Shown piece by piece: positions 16,774-25,320 of a DNA stretch of 64,000 nt. The position numbers and the translations under genes are program-made. The stretch's first letter is position 1. Every line of letters starts with the position of its first letter. The stretch is from Candidatus Phosphoribacter baldrii (GTDB lineage: Bacteria > Actinomycetota > Actinomycetes > Actinomycetales > Dermatophilaceae), in assembly GCA_016704565.1 (NCBI GenBank), contig JADIZV010000001.1:558001-622000 (forward strand). The letters run 5' to 3'. The notes below the pieces were generated by a model. It was given only the letters and a program-made list of their open reading frames with translations, was not told where the DNA came from and did not search any database.

Positions 16774-17466
16774 ATGTCGGTCCGGCAGAGCCTGCTGGCC
16801 ATCTTGCGTGACGGTCCCCGCTATGGCGCCCGGCTCAAGGCCGAGTTTGAGGCTCGCACCGGCGGGGTTTGGCCGCTCAACGTAGGGCAGGTCTACACCA
16901 CCTTGGCGCGGCTTGAGCGCGACGGCCTGGTCGTCGGCGACGGAGCCCCGGACGACGAGGGCAAGATCGCCTACCGCCTCACCGACGCCGGCCGCACCGA
17001 GGCCGACGCGTGGTGGCTCGCACCCGTCGGGGTCAGTGAGCCGGCCCGCGACGAGTTGGTCATCAAGCTCGCCCTCGCGATCGCCGGACCAGGCGTTGAC
17101 CCGTATGCCGTGATCCACACCCAGCGCACGGCCACCATGCGTCATCTGCAGGAGCTCACCCGGCTCAAGCTGACCCTGACCTCGCCGCCCGCTGCCCCGC
17201 CGAACACCCTCGGCACCGACCCCGAGTTGCTCGTGCTCGAACACCAGCTCTTCACCGTCGAGGCCCAACTCCGCTGGCTCGACCACGTCGAAGCGACTCT
17301 CGCCACATATCCGACCGGCACTACGCCCACCCCGGCAACACGGGCGACCCCGGTCGCGCCGATCACCCCAGGCGTGGTCGCGAACCCAGCCGCACGGCAT
17401 ACCTCCGCCTCACCTGACCCCACGACCAACCCAGCTCACACCGTCCCGACAGGGGGAACCCCATGA
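16774..17466 (+). CDS. PadR-family transcriptional regulator
   Basis: A 230-residue regulator. The winged-helix domain occupies residues about 1-85 (SVRQSLLAILRDGPRYGARLKAEFEARTG, then LNVGQVYTTLARLERDGLV), the hallmark of PadR. A helical dimerisation region follows to about 165. The last 60 residues form an unusual proline/threonine/alanine-rich tail of unknown role. Its stop overlaps the start of the ABC ATPase gene (ATGA). The arrangement matches PadR repressors that control an adjacent drug or peptide exporter and respond to its substrate. Confidence 0.92.
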   Translation: MSVRQSLLAILRDGPRYGARLKAEFEARTGGVWPLNVGQVYTTLARLERDGLVVGDGAPDDEGKIAYRLTDAGRTEADAWWLAPVGVSEPARDELVIKLALAIAGPGVDPYAVIHTQRTATMRHLQELTRLKLTLTSPPAAPPNTLGTDPELLVLEHQLFTVEAQLRWLDHVEATLATYPTGTTPTPATRATPVAPITPGVVANPAARHTSASPDPTTNPAHTVPTGGTP

Positions 17467-18308
17467 GCGATCTCGTCCTGCGCATGACCGACGTCTACCG
17501 CGTCCACGGCACCGGACCCACCGCGGTGCGCGCCCTCGACGGCGTGAGCCTCACCGTCCAGGCCGGTGAGCTCGTCGCGGTCATGGGCCCCAGCGGCAGC
17601 GGCAAGTCGACCCTGCTCAACCTCGCGGGCGCCCTCGACCTGCCGACCGCTGGCAGCGTCGAGATCGACGGCCAGTCGACCTCGGCGCTGCGCCCGGCCG
17701 ACCTCGCCGCGCTGCGTCGCCGCCGGGTCGGCGTGGTCTTCCAGGACCTCAACCTCATCCCGTCGCTGACCGCGGCCGAGAACATCGGCCTGCCTCTCGA
17801 GCTCGACGGCCGCCGGGTCAGCGAGGCCCGGCGGGCCGCCGTCGGCGCCCTGCACGAGCTGGGGTTGGACGAGCTGGCCGACCGCTATCCCGACCAGATG
17901 TCCGGAGGCCAACAACAGCGGGTCGCGATCGCCCGGGCGTTGGTCGGTGAGCGTCGGTTGGTCCTCGCCGACGAGCCGACCGGCGCCCTTGACTCGCTCA
18001 CTGGTGAAGGGGTGCTCGCCGTGCTGCGGGCACGCTGCGACGCGGGCGCGGCCGGGCTGCTGGTCACCCACGAGGCGCGGCACGCCGGGTGGGCCGACCG
18101 GGTGATCTACCTGCGCGACGGCCGCGTCGTGGACTCCACGGCGGCCTTCGGCGCCCCGAGTATGCCGCGCACCTACCACTCCCAGCCGCAGCCACAGGCG
18201 CAGGCGACCGCTGAGCCACAGCCGCAGCCGACCGCCGCCGTGGAGGGACGGCATACCGACGATGCTGCGGCGACCCCCCGCGTGGGCGAACCCGCGACCG
18301 AGGGCTGA
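17463..18308 (+). CDS. ABC exporter ATPase (LolD/MacB type)
   Basis: A 281-residue ATPase. Walker A GPSGSGKST is near residues 42-50, the Q-loop in VVFQDLNL near 96, signature MSGGQQQRVAIARALV near 145 and Walker B LVLADEPTGALDS near 165. The C-terminal 50 residues are a proline/glutamine-rich tail (repeated QPQ words) outside the normal fold. It pairs with the large FtsX-type permease 3 bp downstream. Confidence 0.93.
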   Translation: MSDLVLRMTDVYRVHGTGPTAVRALDGVSLTVQAGELVAVMGPSGSGKSTLLNLAGALDLPTAGSVEIDGQSTSALRPADLAALRRRRVGVVFQDLNLIPSLTAAENIGLPLELDGRRVSEARRAAVGALHELGLDELADRYPDQMSGGQQQRVAIARALVGERRLVLADEPTGALDSLTGEGVLAVLRARCDAGAAGLLVTHEARHAGWADRVIYLRDGRVVDSTAAFGAPSMPRTYHSQPQPQAQATAEPQPQPTAAVEGRHTDDAAATPRVGEPATEG

Positions 18309-18311
18309 CCG

Positions 18312-21300
18312 ATGGCCACAACCCTGGCGCCCCCGCCCGTCATCAGCCACGACTCGGCCGCCGAGTGGCGGGCTGGCTGGCGCGTCGCACTGCGGCTGGC
18401 CCGGCGCGACGTGCGCCGCCACCTCGGCCGCAGCCTGCTCATCGTCATCATGGTGGCCGTTCCGGTCCTGCTGCTCATCGGCGGCAACATCATCTACTCC
18501 AGCGCCGACCTGTCCACCACGGAGCAAATCCCCTACGGGTTAGGGCAAACCCAGGCGGTGGCCACGTATTCCGGCGGAGTCAAGATCCCGCCGATGGTGT
18601 CGAACTGGCGCGGCGGCGGCGTGGGCTACAGGGACGTCAACAAGGACGTGCCGGCCACGCCGATCCCCGGATGGGGCGCCGACAGCACCTCGCACGTCCT
18701 GGCCCTGGAATCCCTGCTCGGCGGCACCATCATCCCGATGACGGAGAGCCCCGGCTTCGCGAAGATCGGCCGTAAACAAATCGACCTCACGATGCGCGGC
18801 GTCGATGCGGCCAGGTTCGCGGCTCGGACCGAGGGCATCACCCATCTGCAGTCCGGGCGGTGGCCGACGTCGGCGACCGAAGCCGTCGTGTCGCCCGCAG
18901 GGATCTACCGCGGGTTGCCATCCAGCGGCACCGTCGAGGTCACGGGCATGGACGGCAAGGTCACGACCTACACGATCGTCGGCGTGGGCGACGGGTGGAT
19001 CCTGTCGTATGCCGCCCGCCCGGCTGATCTGGTCACCCTGCCCGACCTGCGGGGTGAGGGTGGGGTCGGCCCGAACAGCACGGCATACCTCATCGACCGG
19101 GCGGCTCCTGTGACGTGGGACGAGGTCAGGCGGTGGGCCGACTACGGGCTGCAGGTGACCAGCCGACAGGTCGTGCTCAACCCGCCGACCAGAGAGCAGC
19201 TCAACCTGCCGCCCGAGGCCCAGATCTACGAGGACCAGTCGGCGCTGGGACAGGCGGTCACGTCTGCGATCATCGCCGTGGGGTTGCTGCTGGAGACGAC
19301 GTTGCTCGTCGGGCCGGCGTTCGCGGTGAGCGCGGCTCGGCAACGCCGGACGCTGGCGTTGGCGGCGAGCAACGGTGCGACGACCCCGCAGCTGCGCCGC
19401 TCGGTGCTCGCGCAGGCGCTGGTGCTCGGGGCGCTGGCGTCCGTCGCCGGTGCCATCGTCGGTGTGCTCAGCGCCTGGGTCGTCATCTGGTGGTCGCGGA
19501 CCTATCGACCGGACACCTTCTTCGGGCCGTTCGACGTGCCGGTGGTTCCGGTGACGATCATCGTCGGCTGTGCGATCGCGTCGGCGGTCATCGCCGCGTT
19601 GATCCCGTCGCGGGGGCTGGGGCGGCTGGACATCGTCGGGGTGATGCGCGGCCAGAACGTCTCACCGCCGGCCCTGGTGCGGACGCCGATCGCGGGCATC
19701 GTGCTGGCTGCCCTGGGAGCGGTCGCAGTGTTCTGGGCGGTCGCGTGGCGGCCGTCGTGGGAGGAGCCCCGGCTGATCGACCAGCTCGTGCCGTTCGTGG
19801 CGATGATCGGCGCGGTCCTGCTAGTCATCGGTGCCCTGTTGCTCGTGCCGATGGTGCTCGTGCTCGCCGGGCGGGCCACCCGTCCGGCGCCGGTGGCGAT
19901 CCGGATGGCGATGCGCGACGCGGCGCGCCAGCGCGGGAGGGCGACCTCAACGGTGGCCGCGATCCTTGGCGGGACGGCGCTGTTGTCGACGATCCTCGTC
20001 GTGGCCGCGAGCGACTCTGCCTTCCGGGCCAAGACCTATCGACCGGAGCTGCCGATGGGGCAGGCCAAGCTCATCCCGCAGACGAACATGACCGGGCAGA
20101 TCGATCCACGGTGGTCACAGTCCGTGACCGAGGTGGTGCGCAGCGTTGACCCGGCCCTGCAGGTCCAGTTGCTCACCTTCGTGGACGTGATCCCTCGCAG
20201 CACCGGCCTGGAGAAGCCCTCGGAGGGTGCGCCCTCTCGGATGCCGTTCTTCGTCGCGCTCCGGGTTGGCTGCACGCCGCTGCAGGCTCTCACCCTGGAC
20301 AACGGAATGAGTTCCATCAGCCCGCCCGACCTCAGCTGCAACTCCCTCAAGGGGATGGGGATGTCGGGTGACCGGGGCGGCATCCTCGTCGCGGATCTGG
20401 CTTCCTTGGTGAGCAGTTTCGGTCTGGACGCCACGGCGCAAGCGACCTTGCGAGCTGGTGGCATCGTCGTCAACGGCGACAAGGCACCGCCCGTCAAGTG
20501 GATCGAGTATCCCGGCGGCGGGTGGGGATCCTCGACGCCGTGGTACGGCCAGGTCGACATCATCGACGGCAAGGTCACCTTCGCGCGAGGAACGATGGTC
20601 TGGGGGCCGAACGGCCCCGGGACCCCCGAAGACGTGACGACGCTGGCGTTGGCGGCCACCCCGGTGCCAGCGGCGAAGCTCAACGCCGCCAGCGTGGCGA
20701 CCGCAGGCCAGTTCATGGGCTACGGCGGTGGCGAGATGATCGGCGCGGTCATGACGACCGAGACCGCCAAGAACCTGGGCCTGACGACGATGATCGTGCA
20801 GGCGACCATCGTGGACCCGCGCGGCGAGCTGAGCGCTGACGCCGAAGCGGCGCTCTCCGAGAGCTTCACCGAGAACACCCTCGGCTGGTTCTATGTGGAA
20901 CGCGGCTTCCAGCCCTACGACAAACTGTTGGCACTCATCGTGCTGTCCTTTATCGGGCTGATCATCCTCGTCGCGACCCTCGTGTCCACGGCCTTGTCGA
21001 CCGCGGAGACCCAGTCGATGATGGGGACGTTCGCCGCGGTCGGCGCCACCCGGATGACGCGGCGCAATCTCGCTGCGGCACAGGCGGGTTCGTTGGGCGT
21101 GGTGGGGGCGCTGCTCGGCACGCTGGTGGGCTTCGTGCCTGGCATCGCGCTCGCGCGCGCGACGACAGGCATTGCCTCGAACGAGGCGGGATACCTCGCC
21201 GAAGGGCAGAACCCGGCGACCGTCGACCCCACCGTCGTCATCCCCTGGCTCCAACTGGCGGTCCCGATCCTGCTCGTCCCGGCTCTGGCGGCGCTGCTGG

Positions 21301-21350
21301 CCTGGCTCGCTATCCGCAAGGCCCCGACCGTGACCCGTCGACTCACCTAA
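18312..21350 (+). CDS. Large FtsX-type ABC permease
   Basis: A 1012-residue permease. One membrane helix (about 33-55) is followed by an extracellular domain to about 310, a helix group at about 315-540, a second large extracellular domain at about 575-855 and a final helix group at about 870-1000. The two FtsX modules resemble fused permeases of the Streptomyces/BceB-like type, which export or remove antimicrobial compounds or lipoproteins. With the PadR regulator this is probably a self-regulated resistance or stress exporter; the substrate is unknown. A roughly 2.3-kb stretch of this gene lacks any CGGCATAC motif. Confidence 0.88.
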   Translation: MATTLAPPPVISHDSAAEWRAGWRVALRLARRDVRRHLGRSLLIVIMVAVPVLLLIGGNIIYSSADLSTTEQIPYGLGQTQAVATYSGGVKIPPMVSNWRGGGVGYRDVNKDVPATPIPGWGADSTSHVLALESLLGGTIIPMTESPGFAKIGRKQIDLTMRGVDAARFAARTEGITHLQSGRWPTSATEAVVSPAGIYRGLPSSGTVEVTGMDGKVTTYTIVGVGDGWILSYAARPADLVTLPDLRGEGGVGPNSTAYLIDRAAPVTWDEVRRWADYGLQVTSRQVVLNPPTREQLNLPPEAQIYEDQSALGQAVTSAIIAVGLLLETTLLVGPAFAVSAARQRRTLALAASNGATTPQLRRSVLAQALVLGALASVAGAIVGVLSAWVVIWWSRTYRPDTFFGPFDVPVVPVTIIVGCAIASAVIAALIPSRGLGRLDIVGVMRGQNVSPPALVRTPIAGIVLAALGAVAVFWAVAWRPSWEEPRLIDQLVPFVAMIGAVLLVIGALLLVPMVLVLAGRATRPAPVAIRMAMRDAARQRGRATSTVAAILGGTALLSTILVVAASDSAFRAKTYRPELPMGQAKLIPQTNMTGQIDPRWSQSVTEVVRSVDPALQVQLLTFVDVIPRSTGLEKPSEGAPSRMPFFVALRVGCTPLQALTLDNGMSSISPPDLSCNSLKGMGMSGDRGGILVADLASLVSSFGLDATAQATLRAGGIVVNGDKAPPVKWIEYPGGGWGSSTPWYGQVDIIDGKVTFARGTMVWGPNGPGTPEDVTTLALAATPVPAAKLNAASVATAGQFMGYGGGEMIGAVMTTETAKNLGLTTMIVQATIVDPRGELSADAEAALSESFTENTLGWFYVERGFQPYDKLLALIVLSFIGLIILVATLVSTALSTAETQSMMGTFAAVGATRMTRRNLAAAQAGSLGVVGALLGTLVGFVPGIALARATTGIASNEAGYLAEGQNPATVDPTVVIPWLQLAVPILLVPALAALLAWLAIRKAPTVTRRLT

Positions 21351-21421
21351 CTCGGGGGTCGGTGCAACCTTTGGGGTCGCCGTGACGTCTCATCCTCAGA
21401 GGGGGCGCGGGCCTCGGGCCC

Positions 21422-21459
21422 GGGGTGGGCGGCATACCAGGGGGTATGCCGCCCACCCC
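21422..21459. terminator. Hairpin made of two inverted CGGCATAC motifs
   Basis: GGGGTGGGCGGCATACC (21422-21438) and its exact reverse complement (21443-21459) are separated by 4 bases. It lies 72 bp after the permease stop and before bpa, so it may terminate the padR operon. No T-run follows. The stem contains one CGGCATAC and one GTATGCCG, as seen for uptake sequences that double as terminators in other bacteria. Confidence 0.65.
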
Positions 21460-21507
21460 CGTTCTCGGCGCCTTCCCGCGTTCTGGTGAGCGGCGGAGTG
21501 GGGCAAG

Positions 21508-22149
21508 ATGGAGACCATGAGCGACCAGCCCCGCGACCCTGCTGCCGAGCCCGAGGAGGGCCGAATCGTCGTCATCACGCCCGACGGGATGGGCGTGGCC
21601 TCGCCGATGACGGGAGACGGCGGTGGGGGCGGCGGGGCGGAAGGGGACGCGCGCCAGGGCCGCGAGGAGGGCAACCCGGCCGACCTTGTCGAGCAGCCCG
21701 CGAAGGTCATGCGGATCGGTTCGATGATCAAGAACCTCCTCGACGAGGTCCGTAACGCGCCGCTGGACGAGGCGGGGCGGCTTCGCCTGGCCGAGATCCA
21801 CCGCCGCTCGATCGACGAACTCAAGGACGGGCTGGCGCCCGAACTCGTTGAGGAGCTCGACCGGATCGCGTTGCCGTTCGGGGCGGGCGCGCCCAGCGAC
21901 GCCGAGTTGCGGATCGCCCAGGCGCAATTGGTCGGCTGGCTCGAGGGTCTCTTCCACGGCATCCAGACCGCGCTGGTCGCCCAACAGATGGCCGCGCAGC
22001 AACAGTTGGCCGGGATGCGGCGCGCGCTGCCGCCGGGTCACCCCGAGGCAGGTCAGGTCGGCCCCGGTATGCCGGGTGGTTTCCCTCCCGGCGCCGCTGG
22101 CCAGCGCGGCGAACAAGGCCACCCCGGCCCGACCGGTCAATACCTATAG
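21508..22149 (+). CDS. bpa: Bacterial proteasome activator
   Basis: A 213-residue protein of the Bpa family (DUF2587, Rv3780-like). The conserved helical core runs from about 65 to 175: KVMRIGSMIKNLLDEVR, LAEIHRRSIDELKDGLAPEL, then LRIAQAQLVGWLEGLFHGIQTALVAQQM. The protein ends in GQYL, the C-terminal motif by which Bpa docks on the 20S proteasome and opens its gate independently of ATP. This implies that the organism has a 20S proteasome. Start: ATG 21508, with ATG 21517 (MSDQP) an alternative; each has a weak GGAG upstream. Confidence 0.93.
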   Translation: METMSDQPRDPAAEPEEGRIVVITPDGMGVASPMTGDGGGGGGAEGDARQGREEGNPADLVEQPAKVMRIGSMIKNLLDEVRNAPLDEAGRLRLAEIHRRSIDELKDGLAPELVEELDRIALPFGAGAPSDAELRIAQAQLVGWLEGLFHGIQTALVAQQMAAQQQLAGMRRALPPGHPEAGQVGPGMPGGFPPGAAGQRGEQGHPGPTGQYL

Positions 22150-22200
22150 CACTCCCGCCCAGGTCATTCGCCCCTGGCCCCCGGCCAGCCCCGGGCCGCG

Positions 22201-22490
22201 CCCGAATTCATCACACCCACCGATGATTTCGAGGCCCCAAACCGCCGACCGCCCCGAATTCATCACACCCACCGATGATTTCGAGGCCCCAAGCCCCCGA
22301 CCGCCCCGAATTCATCACACCCACCGATGATTTCGAGGCCCAAGCCGCCGATGGCCCCGAAATCATCACACGCGCCGACGATTTCAAGGCCCCAAGCCGC
22401 CGACGGCCCCGAATTCATCACACCCGCCGATGATTTCGAGGACCGGGCCCCCCGACCGGCCCGAATTCATCACACCCACCGACGATCTTT
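22201..22490. repeat. 52-bp tandem array A (GAATTC family)
   Basis: Five units of 51-53 bp begin at 22201, 22253, 22305, 22356 and 22408, and a sixth partial one at 22461. Each starts CCCGAATTCATCACACCC and contains CCGATGATTTCG. Within a unit GAATTCATC and GATGATTTC form an imperfect dyad. The array fills most of the 375-bp gap between converging bpa and the methyltransferase gene. Units differ slightly and have no unique spacers, so it is not a CRISPR. The same family recurs at 24961-25247 in the opposite orientation and at 48861-48940. Confidence 0.9.
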
Positions 22491-22524
22491 CCCCAACGGC
22501 CCAAAGACCGCCGCCCCGACCAGG

Positions 22525-23116
22525 TCAGGGCTTGCGGCCCAGCACATAGCCGAATGCCACCGAACGGACCCCTACGTCCACGACCTCGAACCCAGCCCCC
22601 TCAACCAGCCCACGCAGCGCGACCATGTCGCTATTCGCCATCTCGGGCCCGGTGAGCGCGTCGATCAGGTGCCGAGCAATCCGGTTGCGCGGCGGGTGGA
22701 TCGACCACGAGCAACCGCCCACCCGGCACCAGCACGCGATGGGCCTCAGCAACGGCCACCGGACGTTGGTCGGCATCGACGTGATGCATCGCCAGAGCCG
22801 TGGCCACTACGTGAACGCTCTCGTCTCGGAAGGGGAGCGCTTCGGCGGGGTGCACGGCATACCGGATCGTCGGCGTCGCGGTGCGCGAAGCGTACGCGAC
22901 CATGTCCTCGGATGGATCGATACCGGTCACCAGCCCACGGGGGCCGACACGAGTCGCGAGCGCTCGGGTGAGCGCCCCGGTGCCGCAGCCGAGGTCGACC
23001 GCGTGCTCGCCGGGCGCCGCGTCGGTGAGGGCCGCGAGGCCGGCGTAGATCCGGTCCCGGCGACCGAGGGTGACCAGTCGGGTGAGCCGGTCGTAGCTCC
23101 CCGCGTGCGACATCAC
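22525..23116 (-). pseudogene. SAM-dependent methyltransferase, frameshifted
   Basis: A class I methyltransferase. The N-terminal frame (start 23116) holds motif I DLGCGTGALT, IDPSEDMVAYA, ALPFRDESVHVV and GGRLLVVDPP, then runs into non-conserved residues and a stop at 22631. A different reverse frame continues sensibly from PRNRIARHLIDALTG through LRGLVEGAGFEVVDV to GRKP at 22525. The shift falls near 22695-22712, within a run of CCG/GCG repeats, and the total length is 3n+1. It is a pseudogene, a sequencing error or, less likely, recoding. It is related to UbiE/MenG-like enzymes, substrate unknown. Confidence 0.7.
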
Positions 23117-23309
23117 CCCGTGCCCGTGGTGCTCACCACCGCCACCCGGTATGCCGTGCGCAGACCCGTGCCGTGCGCGCCGCCTCGGTGAGGGTGGCCA
23201 GATCCGTGGTCACCTCCGCGATGGGAGTGGCCCACCGCGCCACGGTGTTGGAAGATCGTCGCCAGGATGCCCACGCCGGTTCACGCTCCGTAAGCGTTTG
23301 CCTTAGTAT

Positions 23310-23325
23310 TTGCGTATGAATGCAA
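23310..23325. promoter_or_regulatory. Candidate ArsR-type operator over the arsR start
   Basis: TTGCGTATGAATGCAA carries TTGC/GCAA outer arms with partial inner symmetry and overlaps the ATG at 23316. ArsR-family metal sensors often bind such dyads over their own promoter or start. The 190 bp upstream (23117-23309) is otherwise unremarkable apart from one GTATGCCG copy at 23149. A short reverse frame ending at 23133 there is too weak to call as a gene. Confidence 0.4.
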
Positions 23326-23672
23326 GCATAGCGTCCTCCGCGGAACAGGTCGACGATGTCGTCACCCTCGCCGTCGAGGTGCTGCGCATCCTGGCCGACC
23401 CGACGCGCCTGCGGATCGCGACGTTGCTCATCGACGCGGAACTGTCCGTCAGCGACCTCGCAGAAGCGGTTCGCCGGCCCGTTCCTGGGGTGTCCCAGCA
23501 CCTGGCGAAGATGCGGCTCGCGCACCTCGTGGCCACCCGCAAACAGGGGACCACGGTCTTGTATCGGATTGACGACGAACACATCCGCCAACTCGTCCTC
23601 GACACGACTCGACATGTCGAGCACCTGCTCAGCGACCGCCCCGCCCACCACGAGCCGAGGACTTCGCCATGA
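23316..23672 (+). CDS. ArsR/SmtB-family metal-sensing repressor
   Basis: A 118-residue winged-helix repressor. The DNA-binding helices lie at about residues 40-70 (LSVSDLAEAVRRPVPGVSQHLAKMRLAHLV). Near the C-terminus DEHIRQLVLDTTRHVEH fits the alpha-5 metal site D-x-H-x10-H-x2-H exactly, the arrangement used by zinc-, nickel- or cobalt-responsive members such as SmtB, CzrA and NmtR. The stop overlaps the CDF transporter start (ATGA), so metal binding should relieve repression of the exporter. ATG 23316 is preferred over TTG 23310 because of the usual N-terminus. Confidence 0.92.
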   Translation: MNASIASSAEQVDDVVTLAVEVLRILADPTRLRIATLLIDAELSVSDLAEAVRRPVPGVSQHLAKMRLAHLVATRKQGTTVLYRIDDEHIRQLVLDTTRHVEHLLSDRPAHHEPRTSP

Positions 23673-24676
23673 CCGCTGACGGCAGTCATTCCCATCTCTC
23701 CGGGCAGCCCGCCCAGAAGGATCCTGGCCTCGAACACGGGGGTGGCTCCGGCCACGGCCACGGCCACGGGCATGGGCATGGGCATGGGCACCACGACTCA
23801 GCGATGGTCGACGACTTGGCCATGACGACGGCGGCAGGTATCCGCGCCTCCGTGATCGGCCTGTTGGGGCTCCTCGCCACGGCCTTGTTCCAACTCGCCC
23901 TGGTCGGCCTCACCGGGTCAGTCGCCTTGTTGTCGGACACCGTGCACAACCTGGGTGATTGCCTCACTGCCCTGCCGATCTGGCTCGCCTTCCGTCTGGC
24001 GCGTCGTCCCGCGACAACCCGCTTCACCTACGGGCTGGGCCGCGTGGAAGACCTCGCGGGTCTGCTCGTCGTTGCTGCCATCGGCGCTTCCGGGCTGTAT
24101 GCCGTGTTTGTCTCGATCGATCGGCTGCTACACCCCGCGCCGGTCGAACATCCCTGGATCGTTGTCGTCGCCGGCCTCGTCGGCGTGGTCGGCAATGAGT
24201 CGGTCGCTCGGTATCGAATCGCGGCAGGACGTCGGATCGGGTCCTTGGCGCTTGTCGCGGACGGGGAGCACGCACGCTCAGATGGACTCACTTCGCTCGC
24301 AGTCGTGGCATCTGGCTTGGCCAGCCTGGTCGGCTGGTCGTGGGCGGACCCGATCGTCGGGCTGGTGATCGCAGTCCTCATCGGCGCCCTCTTCATCCGC
24401 ACCGGCCGGGCCATCGTCGGACGCTTGATGGACGCGGTCGACCCCGACCTCGTTGACCGGATCCGGGCCGCTGCGGTCGAACCGGTGGGCATCGTGTCCG
24501 TGGGCGAGGTCCGGGTCCGCTGGCTGGGTCACCGGGCCCGAGCGGAGGTCGAGGTCTGCGTCGACGGCTCCCTGTTGACGGCCGCTGCACACGATCTGGC
24601 TGAGGCCGTTGCGGCCGAGGTGCGCGCGGACGCCCCTGAGGTCAAAGACGTCGCCGTTCGGACTCGCCCGGCCTGA
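23669..24676 (+). CDS. Cation diffusion facilitator (Zn/Co/Ni efflux)
   Basis: A 335-residue, six-helix CDF exporter. A histidine-rich N-terminal leader (alternating G-H repeats, about residues 25-42) probably binds metal. The transport site is formed by HNLGD in helix 2 (about residues 92-96) and the HARSD block in helix 5 (about 199-203), with an upstream ADGE. A cytoplasmic C-terminal domain follows from about 255. Coupled to the ArsR sensor, it forms a two-gene metal efflux unit; zinc or cobalt is likely, but the metal cannot be fixed from sequence. Confidence 0.93.
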   Translation: MTADGSHSHLSGQPAQKDPGLEHGGGSGHGHGHGHGHGHGHHDSAMVDDLAMTTAAGIRASVIGLLGLLATALFQLALVGLTGSVALLSDTVHNLGDCLTALPIWLAFRLARRPATTRFTYGLGRVEDLAGLLVVAAIGASGLYAVFVSIDRLLHPAPVEHPWIVVVAGLVGVVGNESVARYRIAAGRRIGSLALVADGEHARSDGLTSLAVVASGLASLVGWSWADPIVGLVIAVLIGALFIRTGRAIVGRLMDAVDPDLVDRIRAAAVEPVGIVSVGEVRVRWLGHRARAEVEVCVDGSLLTAAAHDLAEAVAAEVRADAPEVKDVAVRTRPA

Positions 24677-24960
24677 CACGGCCTCGTCCCCTCGGTGCCT
24701 GCCCGCCCGACCGCCTAGCCTTCCCCAGCTAGCCGACCGCCTAGCCCCCAGCTAGCCGAGCGCCCGTCGCCCAACAGCTTCCCGTCCGAGAGCTAATCGC
24801 GCCACCACGCCGTCCCGGCCGTCCGAGAGCCGAAGCCGCCGAACCCGCCGATCACGCCGACCACGTCGACCCCAAAACGAACCTGCCGAACCCGCCGAAC
24901 CCGCCGAACCCGCCGATCCCGTCGAATCCAAACGAACCCGCCCATCCCGCCCCAGCTTCC
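24677..24960. repeat. Low-complexity convergent gap with short repeats
   Basis: No gene is seen in the 644-bp gap 24677-25320. Its first part holds a duplicated CCCAGCTAGCCGA word (about 24724-24760) and, at about 24888-24920, four CCGAACCCG-type 9-bp repeats in a C-rich tract. The small open frames here are compositional artefacts (Gly-Ser-Ala repeats). Confidence 0.6.
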
Positions 24961-25247
24961 GGAAATCCTCACACTCGCCGATGAATTCCTGCTCCCGCAT
25001 CAGACTTTCGTCCGATGTTGTCGGCGTGTGTGAGGAATTCGGGCCACCCGGGACCGACTGAGCCCGATTTCATGGGCGGGTGTGAGGAATTCGGGCAGCC
25101 AGGGGCCGGCTGAGCCCGATATCACCGGCGGGTGTGAGGAATTCGGGTCACCCGGTCCGAACCGACTGGATGTCATCGGCGGGTGTGAGGAATTCGGGCC
25201 CAGACGACGGGGTCCAACCCGATTTCACCGGCGGGTGTGAGGAATTC
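24961..25247. repeat. 52-bp tandem array B (GAATTC family, inverted)
   Basis: Five copies of GGCGGGTGTGAGGAATTC (first copy GGCGTGTG) have GAATTC at 25035, 25087, 25139, 25190 and 25242, that is spacings of 52, 52, 51 and 52 bp. The core is the reverse complement of array A. An extra copy in the opposite orientation (AATCCTCACACTCGCCGATGA) sits at about 24963-24984. The array lies between the converging CDF and flavoprotein genes. Confidence 0.9.
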
Positions 25248-25320
25248 GGCAAAGCCCCAGGGGCCGCTCATCGCCGCTCATCGCCCGGGCCGCGCTCCTA
25301 TCACCCCAGCGCGCCGCTCA

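Noticed and set aside
23133..23300. Possible short reverse gene upstream of the methyltransferase
   Set aside because: No convincing start or ribosome site, no family, and it overlaps the arsR control region.
24752..25000. Small reverse open frame in the CDF/flavoprotein gap
   Set aside because: It is made of Gly-Ser-Ala repeats from 9-bp DNA repeats, with no ribosome site or family.
22201..25247. The 52-bp arrays as CRISPR loci
   Set aside because: The whole unit is repeated, there are no unique spacers, and no cas genes are nearby.
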